A DNA stretch of 64,000 nucleotides from Balaenoptera acutorostrata (lineage: Eukaryota; Chordata; Mammalia; Artiodactyla; Balaenopteridae). Under the pieces are notes generated by a model. That model was given only the letters and a program-made list of their open reading frames with translations. It was not told the DNA's origin and did no database searches. The position numbers and the translations under genes were made by a program. Shown here one piece after another: positions 24,009 to 37,347 of this stretch (positions within the stretch are counted from its first letter, which is position 1; every line of letters begins with the position of its first letter). The stretch lies in NCBI RefSeq assembly GCF_949987535.1, contig NC_080067.1:79571985-79635984 (forward strand), given 5' to 3'.

Positions 24009-27000
24009 ATTTTTAAAAAGATTAGAGGTTAGCGAGGTAGAGTAGTAATATATAAGAAAGGATTCCTGTAATCTATATTTCCTTCTTTGACTTCAGAAAA
24101 GACTAGTTATATTGATATAGTTGTTAGATTATTTGTATTTAGAGTAGTTTGGAAAAAAAACAACTGAGGTTAGTTAGTTTTTGTTAATTTTATTAAGAAG
24201 TTGTTGACGTTCAATTTATTTGGTTTATTTACTGTATTTTCAATCAGCAAAATTAATATTGGAGTTGGAACTTTGGAGAAAGTGGATATTCTTAAATGAG
24301 TATTTTTTTTCTTCTAGTAATCTCCTTTGAACAGATGTAAATAGGGATCTGGAGTACATTTAGTTTTCTGATCTTCACATTGTTCTGTTGTGGTATTAGA
24401 GCAATGTGATGTTTGTGAATTACCTTGGGACGGTCTGGAAGTGTTTGGGGAAATGATGAGACTTAGAGAGAACAGTGTAGAGGGAATTCCCTGGTGGTCC
24501 AGTGGTTAGGACTCCACGCTTCCACTGCAGAGGGCATGGGTTCGATCCCTGGTCATCGGGGAACTAAGATCCTACAATCCTGCGTGCCACGCAGCACGGC
24601 CAAAAAAAAAGAGAGAGAGAGAGAGAACAGTGTAGAAAGAAAAATAAGGTAACCCTGAATTGCTTTGCTAAATGAGCAAAGAACCAACAGTATTTTCTTT
24701 TTGTACTATACCTTTATTATGGTACTTGTTTAATTTTTTTGTTTACTATTTACATGTCTGTTTCCATCATTAATTTTAAACTTACTGAGAATAGGGATCA
24801 TATTTTACTTTTGTTTGTTTCTGTTACAGCACAGCCTACCACATATATTCATTGCATATAGTATATACTCAATAAATATTTGCTGAATTGAGGTGAACTT
24901 AGAAATTTAGTCTTTGAATGATTTATTTTTTGACTGCCAATGGTTTTATTGAAAGGTGGTCATCTTTAAAAACTGGAGACTTCTGTGATTATGGAAAGTA
25001 AGTATGAGTAATTTTTGTAAACAGGTTTTTGCTTATTTATATTTATTAGGGAAAGAAATACTGTGAATAACAGAAATCTTCATTAGTTGGTAGCTCTGCT
25101 TTGGGCTATTGACTTGAACTTTTCCTACAAAACCATTGTTCATTGCTCCAAATATATTGGCTGATTTGAGCTTTTATGTTCATATCATTATTATCCTCTT
25201 ATCAAAGTGCTTTCAAAGTAGAAAAGAAGTTAGGGACGTAGGAAATCTATCAACTAGAAAATGAGACTGAGTAATTGAGTCATTAAGTTAAAATGAAGGT
25301 AATCATCACATTTCGTCTATCACAGATGATATCATCAAATTGAATCGAAAGGAAGGAAAGAAACAGAATTTCCCAAGACTAAATAGAAGACTCCAGCAAA
25401 GTGGTGCCCGGCAATTCAGGATGAGAGTAAGATGGGGAATTCAACAGAATTCTGGTAAGTTTTGCAAGTAAGCTTTAATAAAGAGCCGTTATTTGTGGGT
25501 TCATAGTATACTACCTTTAATACATACCTAAAGCGTGGAGGAAGTATATCAGTACCCTTTGTGATTTGTATTTTTCCTTCTCTCAGGGTTTTGTTTAATC
25601 TTACAATCTGGTAAAAATTCAGGTTTCCTTAAATAGGTGATAACACTATTTCTTAAAGACATTAAGTCGTTTTAAAGTAACCTCAGTATATAAAGTCTTT
25701 ATTATGTTTAGGACTATAGATTTATAAAGGATCTTACATATCATGAAGTCTTAATCTCCTTCACAGTTAGAGGTTTGTCTGATGGATGACTATGTAACTC
25801 CAGCTTAAATATATTCAGTGAAAGAGCATACCACCTCACAACATAACTTATTCCATTACTGGAGACAGCATTGTTCACTAGAAAATTCTCTTAATTTGAG
25901 TTAAATCATGCCTTCCTGTTAATTCTATAGAGTTATAGGAAACAGGTTTCTATATGAAAACCTTTTATAAATATGTGGAGACTACTATTCTGCATAGAAA
26001 ATGACTTCTATATTATTTATCTTATCATCCAGGACCTTTAGGATTTGTTAAATCCTCCAGAGGTAACACAGAGTTGAATGCTTTAGATATGGTCTAATGA
26101 TCTTGGAACTCTACATATACAGTTATTTTTGGTAATCTAGAAGCTTATTTATTTACAACATTTTGTTCCAAAATGGACTTAAGGCAGTAACTGAATACTA
26201 TTAATTATATGTGACTCATTACCTTTTTTAGCAGTTACATCAGCATTTTAGAATAAACATTTGTTCAGATTTTTAAAACTCTAGATCTTTTTTACATATG
26301 TGAAAAAATGTTTGATAAACTAATTCCTAAGTTGATTTTTATCCTATTTGTTAAAAAACATAGAAAATAATCTCCAATAGGTTGAACATAATTAATCCTA
26401 TGTTTAACAGCTAATATGCCAACATATCCTCAACATATGCCTGTAACTAAGATTAGACCCTGCAGAAGAATTTATTCTTCCCTAGTAATTTCTTGGATAG
26501 CTGAACCTAAGTAAGTAAATCTTGTAATAGGTATTTAGCTATAGAAAATTAATATTTAATTCCAGTGATCTATATTTAAAGGTTTCTTATAAATGTTACT
26601 CAACATACCATATTTTATATATGATTTGTTTTAAAATAATTTTAGAGTTCATAGAAGCCAGAAATATATTTATTTATGCTAATCGTTTGTTAAATACCTG
26701 ATAAATGCTCTGAACTGACCAGGTTGTCAGGGTATGTAAAGATGCACTCTTTTACTTCAAGGAATTTCTAGTAACAGAGATAAGGTAGAAAACATAGAGT
26801 TGAGAAATACCATAAGAGAAATTCTGATTGTACTACAGGATTTTAGATGGGGATTTTGTCCTAAGAAAATTGGTGGTGATTTAATGGATAAGGTGAAATA
26901 GGATCTGATTCATGAAGGATCAGGAAAGCTTTCCTTTTACAGGGGTTATAATCTGAGCCTTGAGCTAAATGATACCCAGCGGCAGTTTAGGATCTTCTGA

Positions 27001-30000
27001 GATTGAAATTGCGCTTGTATGTTCTCCACTTACATCTGTCAGGGCCTAAAATAGAAGAGCTGCTGCTGTCACTGAATGTTCAGAGAGGTATGGGATTTTC
27101 TTAAGCTCTAATTGGTTTGGAAAAGTTCAGATTTCCACGTTATAATGTCAGTGAAGATGTTAGCTTGAGGTAAGGGAATAAGTAGCACAGAGAGCCCTTA
27201 GCAAATACTCAATTATTTATTTATTTTTTTTAAAAAATTATTTATTTATTTATTTGGCTGCTCCGGTTCTTAGTTGCAGCACGCGGGATCTTCTTTGCCA
27301 CGATCTTTAGTCGTGGCATGCGGGCTTGTAGTTGTGGCATGCGAGATCTAGTTTCCCTGACCAGGAGTCGAACCCGGGCCCCCTGCATTGGGAGTGTAGA
27401 GTTTTTTTTTTTTTTTTTTTTTTTTAATTTTTTATTTATTTATTTATTTATTTTTGGCTGTGTTGGGTCTTTGTTTCTGTGCGAGGGCTTTCTCTAGTTG
27501 TGGCAAGCGGGGGCCACTCTTCATCGCGGTGCGCGGGCCTCTCACTATCGTGGCCTCTCTTGTTGCGGAGCACAGGCTCCAGACACGCAGGCTCAGTAGT
27601 TGTGGCTCACGGGCCCAGTCGCTCCGCGGCATGTGGGATCTTCCCAGACCAGGGCTCGAACCCGCGTCCCCTGCATTAGCAGGCAGATTCTCAACCACTG
27701 CGCCACCAGGGAAGCCCCCGGGAGTGTAGAGTTTTAACTGCTGGACCACCAGAGGAGTCCCTCAATAATTTATTTTTGACGGCTGAACAAATAAGTGAAT
27801 AAAGTCTTCCTAATTCTGTACCTGAAATATAATTTAGTCATTCAATACATACTTGTACAAACAACCTAAATGTCTTTCAGGGATGGAATACTATACAACA
27901 GCAGTTCTCAAAGTGCTGTCCAGAGATCCTGGGGAATCCCCAAGACTCAAGGGGTTCACATGGTCAAAACTATTTTTATAATAATACTAAGACATTGTGT
28001 TTTCAGTCTTATTCTCTCATGAATGTACAGTGGACTTTTCAAAGTCTACACGACATGTGAGAAATAAAACAGATTGGAAGCAGAAGCAGAAATGAGAATC
28101 TAGCTATCTCCTATTAAGCCACACACTAAAGAGATTTGCAAAAATGCAAATCAATGCTACTCTTCCTATTAGATATTTTTGTTTGTTTAGGAATACAGTA
28201 GTTATTTTTCATTAAAAATGTTATTTGCCCTACATGTTGTGAGTTTATTGTTGTTTTAATAAAATAACAAATAGTTTTTAAATGTCTTAGTTTTCACTTG
28301 TAGTGTGGTAAATAGCAGTAAACATAAACCCTATATATCAGAAATACCAGAAACACAAACTCTTTGGGGTCCTCAGTAATTTTTAAGAGTATAAAGAGGT
28401 CCTGAGACCAAAAAGTTTGAGAATGCTATTTCTTTTTGAGGTAGAAGAGACAGAGAAATAGTTGTATGCTGCTTTGAAAGGAGCCAGTAATATGATTGCA
28501 TACACTCTGTGATATGATATTTCCCAGAAAATCCCTCAAATCTTCGTGTAAGTGATCAGACTACAGAAATTATTTAGGCAGCTTGATGTGTGTGTGAAAG
28601 AAATTCATGAAGGGATTGGGCTAACGATTCAAAGGAAAGATGAAAATTCCTGTGTCTAGTTTTAGTTGTTCTCAACATTGGTTGCATCTGTGGAGCTTTA
28701 TAAATTAGACTGATGCTCTGGCTGCACTCCATTGCTACTGAACCAGAATCTGCAGAAGTAGGGCCTGGGTTTTTTTGTTTTTTTTTTTTAAGCTCCATAT
28801 GTCCTTCTGATACATGGCTAGTAGTGTTAAACTGCTGCTCTAGTGGAGCTGAAAATGTGAAAGGACCTTCATAGAGGTAGTAGTTGAAGTAATGAGAATG
28901 AAGGTACTCTAGAAAGACGAGAACTTCTAAAGGGGCTATATGGATGAAAACCAAGAAAAGACTATTGCATGAAACATGACAATGACAAGGTGAAAAATAC
29001 AACCATTGCTAAAACTGAGATAGAGCTAGTGAAGTTTATTCAAAGATAGAAAAGGAGGAAGGAGGAAGGGATGATCTAGGCTTGTTAGAAGGTAGAGGAT
29101 AAGAAGCCACTGGAAAGAAAGAAAGAAAGATGGTAGAACGGGTGATGAGTATGGGAACAATGACTATAACAGTCAGAAATAGAAGGCACCCAGGAATAGA
29201 ATTCTATCCCATACTTGTCTCCTTTTATTCTTGTGTTTTTTTTTAAATTTTATTGAAGTATAGTTGATTTACAATGTTGTGTTAATTGCTTCTGTACAGC
29301 AAAGTGACTCAGTTATAGATGTATAAATTCTTTTTCATATTCTTTCCATTATGGTTTATTTTAGGATATTGAATATAGTTCCCTGTGCTATACAGTAGGA
29401 CCTTGTTGTTTATCCATCCTATATGTATATACTAGTTTGTATCTGCTAATCCCAAACTCCCAATGCTTCCCTCTCCCTCCCCTTTTATTCTTGCTAATGA
29501 GATTTTCTCATGAGTCTTTCTCATCTACGCCTCAAACTTTGGTATAATAATGGATTCCTCCTCTCTTTAAACTTTCTCTTTGTTCTACTAATTCATTCAT
29601 TCTTTTGGAATACGTTCAAATTTCTTTGTTCCTTTCCCAGTCCCTTATCATGTTGTGTTTGAGTGTTGCCATAGCATCTGAAATGGTTTCACTGCCTTCT
29701 CTCTCTTTTTTCCATTCAGTATAAGATACTGCTTCTAGACTGATATAATCTGATTATGAATTCGGTGACCACCCCCCTCAGTTCCCTTTCAAGTATAGTC
29801 TTTTTTTTTTTCATCTTTATTGGCGTATAATTGGTTTACAATGGTGTGTTAGTTTCTGCTTTATAACAAAGTGAATCAGCTATGCATATACATATATCCC
29901 CATATCTCTTCCCTCTTGCATCTCCTTCCCTCCCACCCTCCCTATCCCACCCCTTTACGTGGTCACAAAGCACCGAGCTGATCTCCCTGTGCTATGCGGC

Positions 30001-33000
30001 TGCTTCCCACTAGCTATCGGTTTTACATTTGGTAGTGTATATATGTCCATGCCACTCTCTCACTTTGTCCCAGCTTAACCTTCCCCCTCCCCGTGACCTC
30101 AAGTCCATTCTCTAGTAGGTCTGTGTCATTCCCATCCTGCCCCTAGGTTCTTCATGACCATTTTTTTTAAGAGTCCATATATATGTGTTAGCATACAGTA
30201 TTTGTTTTTCTCTTTCTGACTTACTTCACTCTGTATGACAGACTCTAGGTCCATCCACCTCATTACAAATAACTCAGTTTCGTTTCTTTTTATGGCTGAG
30301 TAATATTCCATTGTACACATGTGCCATATCTTCTTTATCCATTCATCTGTTGATGGACACTTAGGTTGCTTCCATGTCCTGGCTATTGTAAATAGAGCTG
30401 CAATGAACATTGTGGTACATGACTCTTTTTGAATTATGGTTTTTTCAGAGTATATGCCCAGTAGTGGGATTGCTGGGTCGTATGGTAGTTCTATTTTTAG
30501 TTTTTTAAGGAACCTCCATACTGGTCTCCATAGTGGCTGTATCAATTTACATTCCCACCAACAGTACAAGAGGGGTCCCTTTTCTCCACACCCTCTCCAG
30601 CATTTATTGTTTGTAGATATTTTTAAATTAATTAATTAATTAATTTATTTGGCTGTGTTGCGTCTTCGTTTCTGTGGGAGGGCTTTCTCTAGTTGCAGCG
30701 AGCAGGGGCCACTCTTCATCGCAGTGCGCGGGCCTCTCACTGTCGCGGCCTCTCTTGTTGGGGAGCACAGGCTCCAGATGCGCAGGCTCAGTAGTTGTGG
30801 CTCACAGGCCTAGTTGCTCCGCGGCATGTGGGATCTTCCCAGACCAGGGCTCGAACCCATGTCCCCTGCATTGGCAGGGAGATTCTCAACCACTGCGCCA
30901 CCAGGGATGCCCTGTTTGTAGATTTTTTTGATGATGGCCATTCTGACTGGTGTGAGGTGATACCTCATTGTAGTTTTCCATTCGCTTCTTATCCTTTTCT
31001 CTAGACTGTCTCTCAAATCACTGTGGTTGCCCATGTCTTTGTACTTGTCACTTTATGCCTCTCTCCCTATTCACATCTTGCCTGTTTTGTAATACCTAGC
31101 TCAGAGCCTGCTTTTTCTGTCATAACTGTGTTTTTCTCTTTGGAAATGTACCATAGATTATATTCTGCCTTTTATTATTCTTTAATTTTTATATATAACA
31201 GTTTGGAAAATGTTCAATTTTTCGAGCCACACAAACTTGCACTTAGATCATGGCTCTGCCATTTTCTAACTGTGCCCTCTGGGTAGTCACTGTTCTTTGC
31301 CTCACTTTGCTCACTTGCAAAATTGAGATGTTAGCATCAATTTCATCAAGTGCTCATTTAAATTAAGGTACTCAGAACAGTGCCTAGCACAGTGGTAGCT
31401 GCTTCATTATTTAGTACAAATAAAAATAGCAAGTAGTTGTAGATTTAATTTGAATATACAGGTTTCCCCAACATGCTTAATCTTCGTTTGGTTGTAGTTC
31501 TAGAAGGGAATCACACATAGAGCAGCAATAATTTGATCCTAATATTTTAAAAAATTGTATCTTTATTGCTTTTTCGCTGATTATAAAAGTAATAAAATCA
31601 GCACCTTTAGTACTGAGGCAGAGCACCCAAAAAGGGAACAAATCTACAAGAACTCCCTACCACACTGAGTTGCCGTGCTGGTGGAATTCACTGGGAAGTG
31701 ATCTGTAGGGGTGATGCAGCTTTAATTCACTGGAGGATGAGCAGGGCCAGAATTAGAGTGATGCCTAGGACTAGATCTAGATAGATACCGAGGGCCTGGA
31801 ATTTAAGGTGTCACTCATTCTCAGATTTTATGGCCTAGGTGCCTCTCTTGCCTCACCATAGTCTCAGCTTTCAGGGGAGGGATAGTGAGTGCCACTGGGT
31901 GTCCTGTGCCACAGGAACAAGCCTTGAGGTGCACACTGGAACTTGGAAGAAAAGCTCCTTCTTTTTCTAGAGTCCCTCCAGTGCCCTCTGCTGACAAAGC
32001 TTAACATAGTGCCAGCTGGTAAGAGAAATATTCCAGTAACAGAAGCGGGACAGTAAAGAGTGAATTGGGAGCTGAAAGGCAATAAATTGGTAAATGGTTC
32101 AACCATCATAACATAACAGGTTTTTCTAACTGTCTAGTTGAATTCTGGTTTCAAAGTAGGTGCACCACAGAAAAGCATTATGGAATTAGATAAATTCGAC
32201 AGTGACATATACATGATTATGGCTTAAGAGATTCATCACACACAGTCCTGAGAAATCCTACAATAAACTATTTTAACTTTGTTTAGTTTGACTATGAAAC
32301 AGGTTGGTAGACCTGTTACCGCATTGCAGGTGTATAGTATTATACAGGATTCTATTCTAAAGACATTCCCCCCCAAATTAGAATTAAGTTAAGCATGCTC
32401 AATATCACAATTGTTACTTAGCATAGTTCTCTGGAATTTCTGGCCATTGCATTAAGAAGTAAAAGAATTTGAGGTATAATTATTGGAAGGAAAAAGATAG
32501 TATCATTTGTGGGTAATATGATTATCACTCAGAAATCCCAAGAAAATAATTTGAAAGACTATTAGAACTAATAAGTGAATTCAGTGGAATGGCTGATTAA
32601 AAGGTATTAATTAAAACCTCAGTAGCTTTCTGTAATCCCAGGAATGACAATATGAAGATTATTAATAGATACGGGATCTTTTTTTGTGATTGACAACAAA
32701 TGCATAAAATACTTAGTAATAAGCTTAATAAGAAATGTGCAGGACCTATGGGAGGAAAAGCTTGAAACTTTACTGAGCCAATTTAGTGACAAAAGAAGAC
32801 TTGAATAATTGGAAAGACGTAACGTGTTCCTGAATATTGTAAAATATCAATTCTTGATAAATTAATTATAAATTTAAAGTAATTCTTCTATCAAAGCATC
32901 AAAGGAAACTAGAACTTGACCCTAGAAAACTGATTTATGAACATGATAGTTTGTGAATGGAAGAATACAAATAGTCAAAAAACCCATGGAAAGTGTTCAT

Positions 33001-35473
33001 TATTACTAGTAAACTACCAAATACAAGTTGTTGTTTTTTTATCTCAAACACTAAGTGATAAAGATTAAAAAGAATAATATTCAAAGTTGTCAATGATACG
33101 GAAAAAGTGGAACCCTTATGTTCCTGGGAATATAAATAAATATAGTCGTTCTGGAGGGGATTTTTTACAATATGAATCAAAATCCTTTAGAATTTGCTTT
33201 ACTCTTTTTTTTTTTTTTAATATTTTATTTATTTATTTATTTATTTATTTATGGCTGTGTTGGGTCTTCGTTTCTGTGTGAGGGCTTTCTCCAGTTGCAG
33301 CAAGTGGGGGCCATTCTTCATCGCAGTGCGCGGGCCTCTCACTATTGCGGCCTCTGTTGTTGCGGAGCACAGGCTCCAGACGCGCAGGCTCAGTAATTGT
33401 GGCTCACGGGCCCAGTCGCTCCGCGGCATGTGGGATCCTCCCAGACCAGGGCTCGAACCCGTGTCCCCTGCATTGGCAGGCAGAGTCTCAACCACTGCGC
33501 CACCAGGGAAGCCCTGCTTTACTCTTTGATACAGCATTTTGATCTTTGGAAATTTATATATTGAGGAAATGTCATGGATGTGTATAAAAATGTTATCTGT
33601 AGTGTTATTGCAATGTTATTTATAATAGTGTAACATTAGAAGTAACTAAAATGATTAGTATGAATATTAAAGACATAGGATTAATATTCACAATACAGTG
33701 TTAATGTAGACTACAAAGTAGTATATGGAGTAGTGAAATGTGGTTGCTGGAAGATTGACTCAGTCCATTTTCTGGGCACATGGTACTACAAAATTGTGAA
33801 TTACCTCATGCTATAGTCTTTTGAGTTGCTTAAAAACAGTTGAAACTAAAAGTGTTAATTTGAAATGTATGTATACAAGTAAAAGACTACAAAAATATAA
33901 AATGTTAGTAGTTGTTGTCTCTAAGTGGTGGGCTAATGGTGGTGGCTTTTATATTCTTATTTGTACTTTATATGTTTTTAAGATTTCTGTACTGAGCACG
34001 TTTACTTTTTCATAATTAGAAAATAAGTATTTAAATAGGTAAGATACATAATGGAAAAGCAAAGTCAGTAATGTCATATGCCGCAGAGATTAAAATATAT
34101 ATCCATTGGAGTTTACTGCAGACTTTAGCAAAAGCAGTTTGAATATAATAAGACTGAAAACAAAGAAGCCAGATTGCAACATCGTAAGGAAATAAGAGAT
34201 GAGATAGTGAGTCCACTCTGGATCAGTGCCATCCAACAAATAAAGTGTGAGCCACATATTAATAATATATTTTATTTAATCCAGTACACCTAAAATATCA
34301 TTCTAACATATGATTAATATAAAATTATTAATGAAATATTATACATTCTTTTGTTACATCTCAATTCAGACTAGTCATATTTCAAGTACTCAATAACCAC
34401 ATGTGGTTAGTGGCTACCATGCTGCACAGGGAAAGTTGAGACTGTTCTGTTTGTTGAGAAAGTAATGCCAAAGAGAGGATAGCTGGGGGGAAATGTGAGA
34501 ATCCTCTAGTCCTTTGCAGTCCATTACAGCAGCAGAACCCTTTCCAATGCAGCTTATTGTCTCTTTAAAAATGAAATATTTTATGTAATTTTAAAGAAGT
34601 GTATATAAATAGTAACATAATAATAACATAAGAAATATTATATGAATAATAATAAATGAAAAAAACTCTCATATCCTCCACCCTACTTAAGAAATAGAAT
34701 ATCCTGTGAACTGTGTGCCACTCACTTGCAGTCTTAGACTGATTTTTTTTTTTCCTCCTCTCCTACAGGTTTTGGTAAGAATAGTCTGAGCCATAGAGGA
34801 AGAGTGATGCCTGGAAAGAGACGTCCTTATGGAGTTATCACTGGCCTTGCAGCTCGGAAAGCAACTGGAATTCGAAAAGGAATTAGTCCTATGAATCGAC
34901 CACCTCTAAGTGACAAGGTAGGTTGATGGCTAATCCTGAGTCGGAAACTCTTTTCCTTACAAATGAATCTGTATTCAAAACAGAAACAGACTCAAGAGAC
35001 AAAGAAAACAAACTTACGGTTACCAAAGGGGATAGGAAGTGGGGAGGGATAAATTAGGAGTATGGGATTGACAGATACAAACTACTATACGTAAAATAGA
35101 TAAGCAACAAGGATTTAATGTATTATCACGGAACTATATTCAGCATCTTGTAATAACCTATAATGGAAAATAGTCTGAAATATATATATATTTATGACTG
35201 AATCACTTTGCTCTACACCTGAAATGAACACAATATGTAAATCAACCATACTTCAGTTAAAAAAAAAAGAAACCCTTTTCCTTTATTCATAGTAATATTT
35301 CTGTGAATGAGCTTGAGAGAGCATTTTATTTGAATATTTTGGGTTTTTTTAATATAGTACTTTAGGGCTTATATAAAAAATTCAACAATTAAATAAAAAT
35401 TATTGTCATTCATGAAGAATACCTAAACTTCCACATTCTCAAATATAAAATTTTTTTACAGGTTCTTGACTTT

Positions 35474-35515
<42 letters not shown>

Positions 35516-37314
35516 AGTTTTTAACGGGATAGTGTGTGTCTGCAGTTTTTAACAGGTTATTGACATATAATTTTATACTATAAAATTCATTTGTTTTAAG
35601 TGTACAATTCAGTGAATTCTAGAAAATTTATAGAGTTGAACAATCATCACAATAATTAATTTTAGAACATTTCTATCACTCTAAAAAGAAATCTCAAGTC
35701 CATTCACAGTCATACCCTGTGATATGCCCCAGGCAACCACTAATCTACTTGCTGTAGATATTTTATAAATTTGCCTTTCTGGCATATTTTATATACAGGC
35801 ATACCTTGTTTTATTGTACTTCACTTTATTGTGCTTCACAGATACTGCGTCTTTTTACAAATTGAAGATTTTTGGCCACCCTGCACTGAGCAAGTCTGTT
35901 GGTGCCGTTGTTCCAACAACATTTGCTCACTTTGTGTCTCTGTGTCACATTTTGGTAATTCTCGCAATATTTCAAACTCTTTCATTATTATATTTGTTAT
36001 GGTGATCAGTGATCTTTGATGATACTATTGCAAAAAGATCACAACTCGCTGAAGGCTGAGATGATGGGTAGCATTTTTTTAGCAATAAAGTATTTTTAGA
36101 TTAAGGTATGTACGCTGTTTTTTTAGGCATAATGCTGTGGCACACTTAATAGACTACAGTATAGCGTAAATATAAATTTTTATATGTAGTGGGAAACCAA
36201 AAATTCATGTGACTCACTTTATTGCGATATTTGCTTTATTGCAGTGGTCTGGAACCAAATCCCCAGTAACTCCGAGGTATGCCTGTAAATGGAATCATAC
36301 AGTAGTATGTGGGCTGGCATTTAGCCATAATACTTTTGAGGTTCATGTTGTAGCATGTCTCAGTACTTCATCTCTTTTTATTAGTGAATAATATTTCATC
36401 ATATGGATATTTTGTTTACCCATTCACCAGTTGATGGACGACATTTTGATTTTTTCCACTTTTTTGGGTATTGTGAATATGTTGCTGTGAACATTGCCTG
36501 TAAGTGTGTATGGACACAGGTTTTCATTTCTCTTGGGTGGATACCTATCTCCCCTAGTTGATATTTTTAATTAGAGTTACAATTATTTACCCACCATAAA
36601 TTAACTACTTTTCAAATCTTAACTGAATTTTTAATTACATCTCAATGAGTAATTTTTGAATTGGCTGTATAAAGCATTACTTAAAATAGTTTCACAAATG
36701 GTTTTTCTTTAATTTCTTATGTTTAGTAAGTCTGAGCCACCAAGGAATTTAATGTTCCACCCTGCTGTTTTTTAACCCCTTTCGTTTCTCTGATTATGAA
36801 AGTAATACGTATTTTAATACAAAAATTCAGGACATTCATTTCTTAAATTATCTCAAGTATCTGTATTCTGGTTAACCACAACTGTCTTCACCCCTTAACT
36901 TTTCAATTCTGCTATCACCAGCAGCTATTCTCTAAAACTTTATTACAGAACTTGCTCCAGTAAAAATTTTAAGTTACCACATGTGGTAGTCTTTTGAGTT
37001 GTTTAAAAATAGTGAAAATTGAAAGAGAATGTGCTGAATGGTAAGATCCTTTTATTCGAAGTTTGAATGATTTTGGAAAAGGTATGGTTTGAAATTTGCT
37101 GTTTCTTAAGAACTTTTCTCTCAACCTGAATACAGATTAATGTCTCAACAGAATCGACTGTGGTACTTGTGAAGCAGATCATTTTCTAGCAGCTTAGAAA
37201 ATTTCTTTTTACATATAAGTAACTTACACCATCCTTTTCTATTCATTAAACAAATTACCTTACTTGTCCTTGAATTGCTGCATATACTTAGAAATTTTAT
37301 ACCTTAAAAAAAGT

Positions 37315-37347
<33 letters not shown>

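Larger units (their letters stand above)
20712..25325 (+). other. FYTTD1: FYTTD1 intron 1
   Basis: 4.6 kb GT-AG intron. CpG-rich for its first 600 bases; then MIRs, SINEs and one L2 listed separately. No cryptic coding exon was recognised. Confidence 0.9.
25455..34768 (+). other. FYTTD1: FYTTD1 intron 2
   Basis: 9.3 kb GT-AG intron, the largest in the gene. 25455-27200 has no recognised repeat; after that it is filled with SINE, hAT, L1 and MIR copies listed separately. Confidence 0.9.

Noticed and set aside
27454..27729. Recurrent frames such as [16 protein letters not shown] in several places
   Set aside because: The same peptide recurs wherever a reverse-complement CHR SINE lies (15.5, 27.5, 33.3, 43.5 and 59.4 kb, on either strand). 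It is repeat translation, not a gene family.
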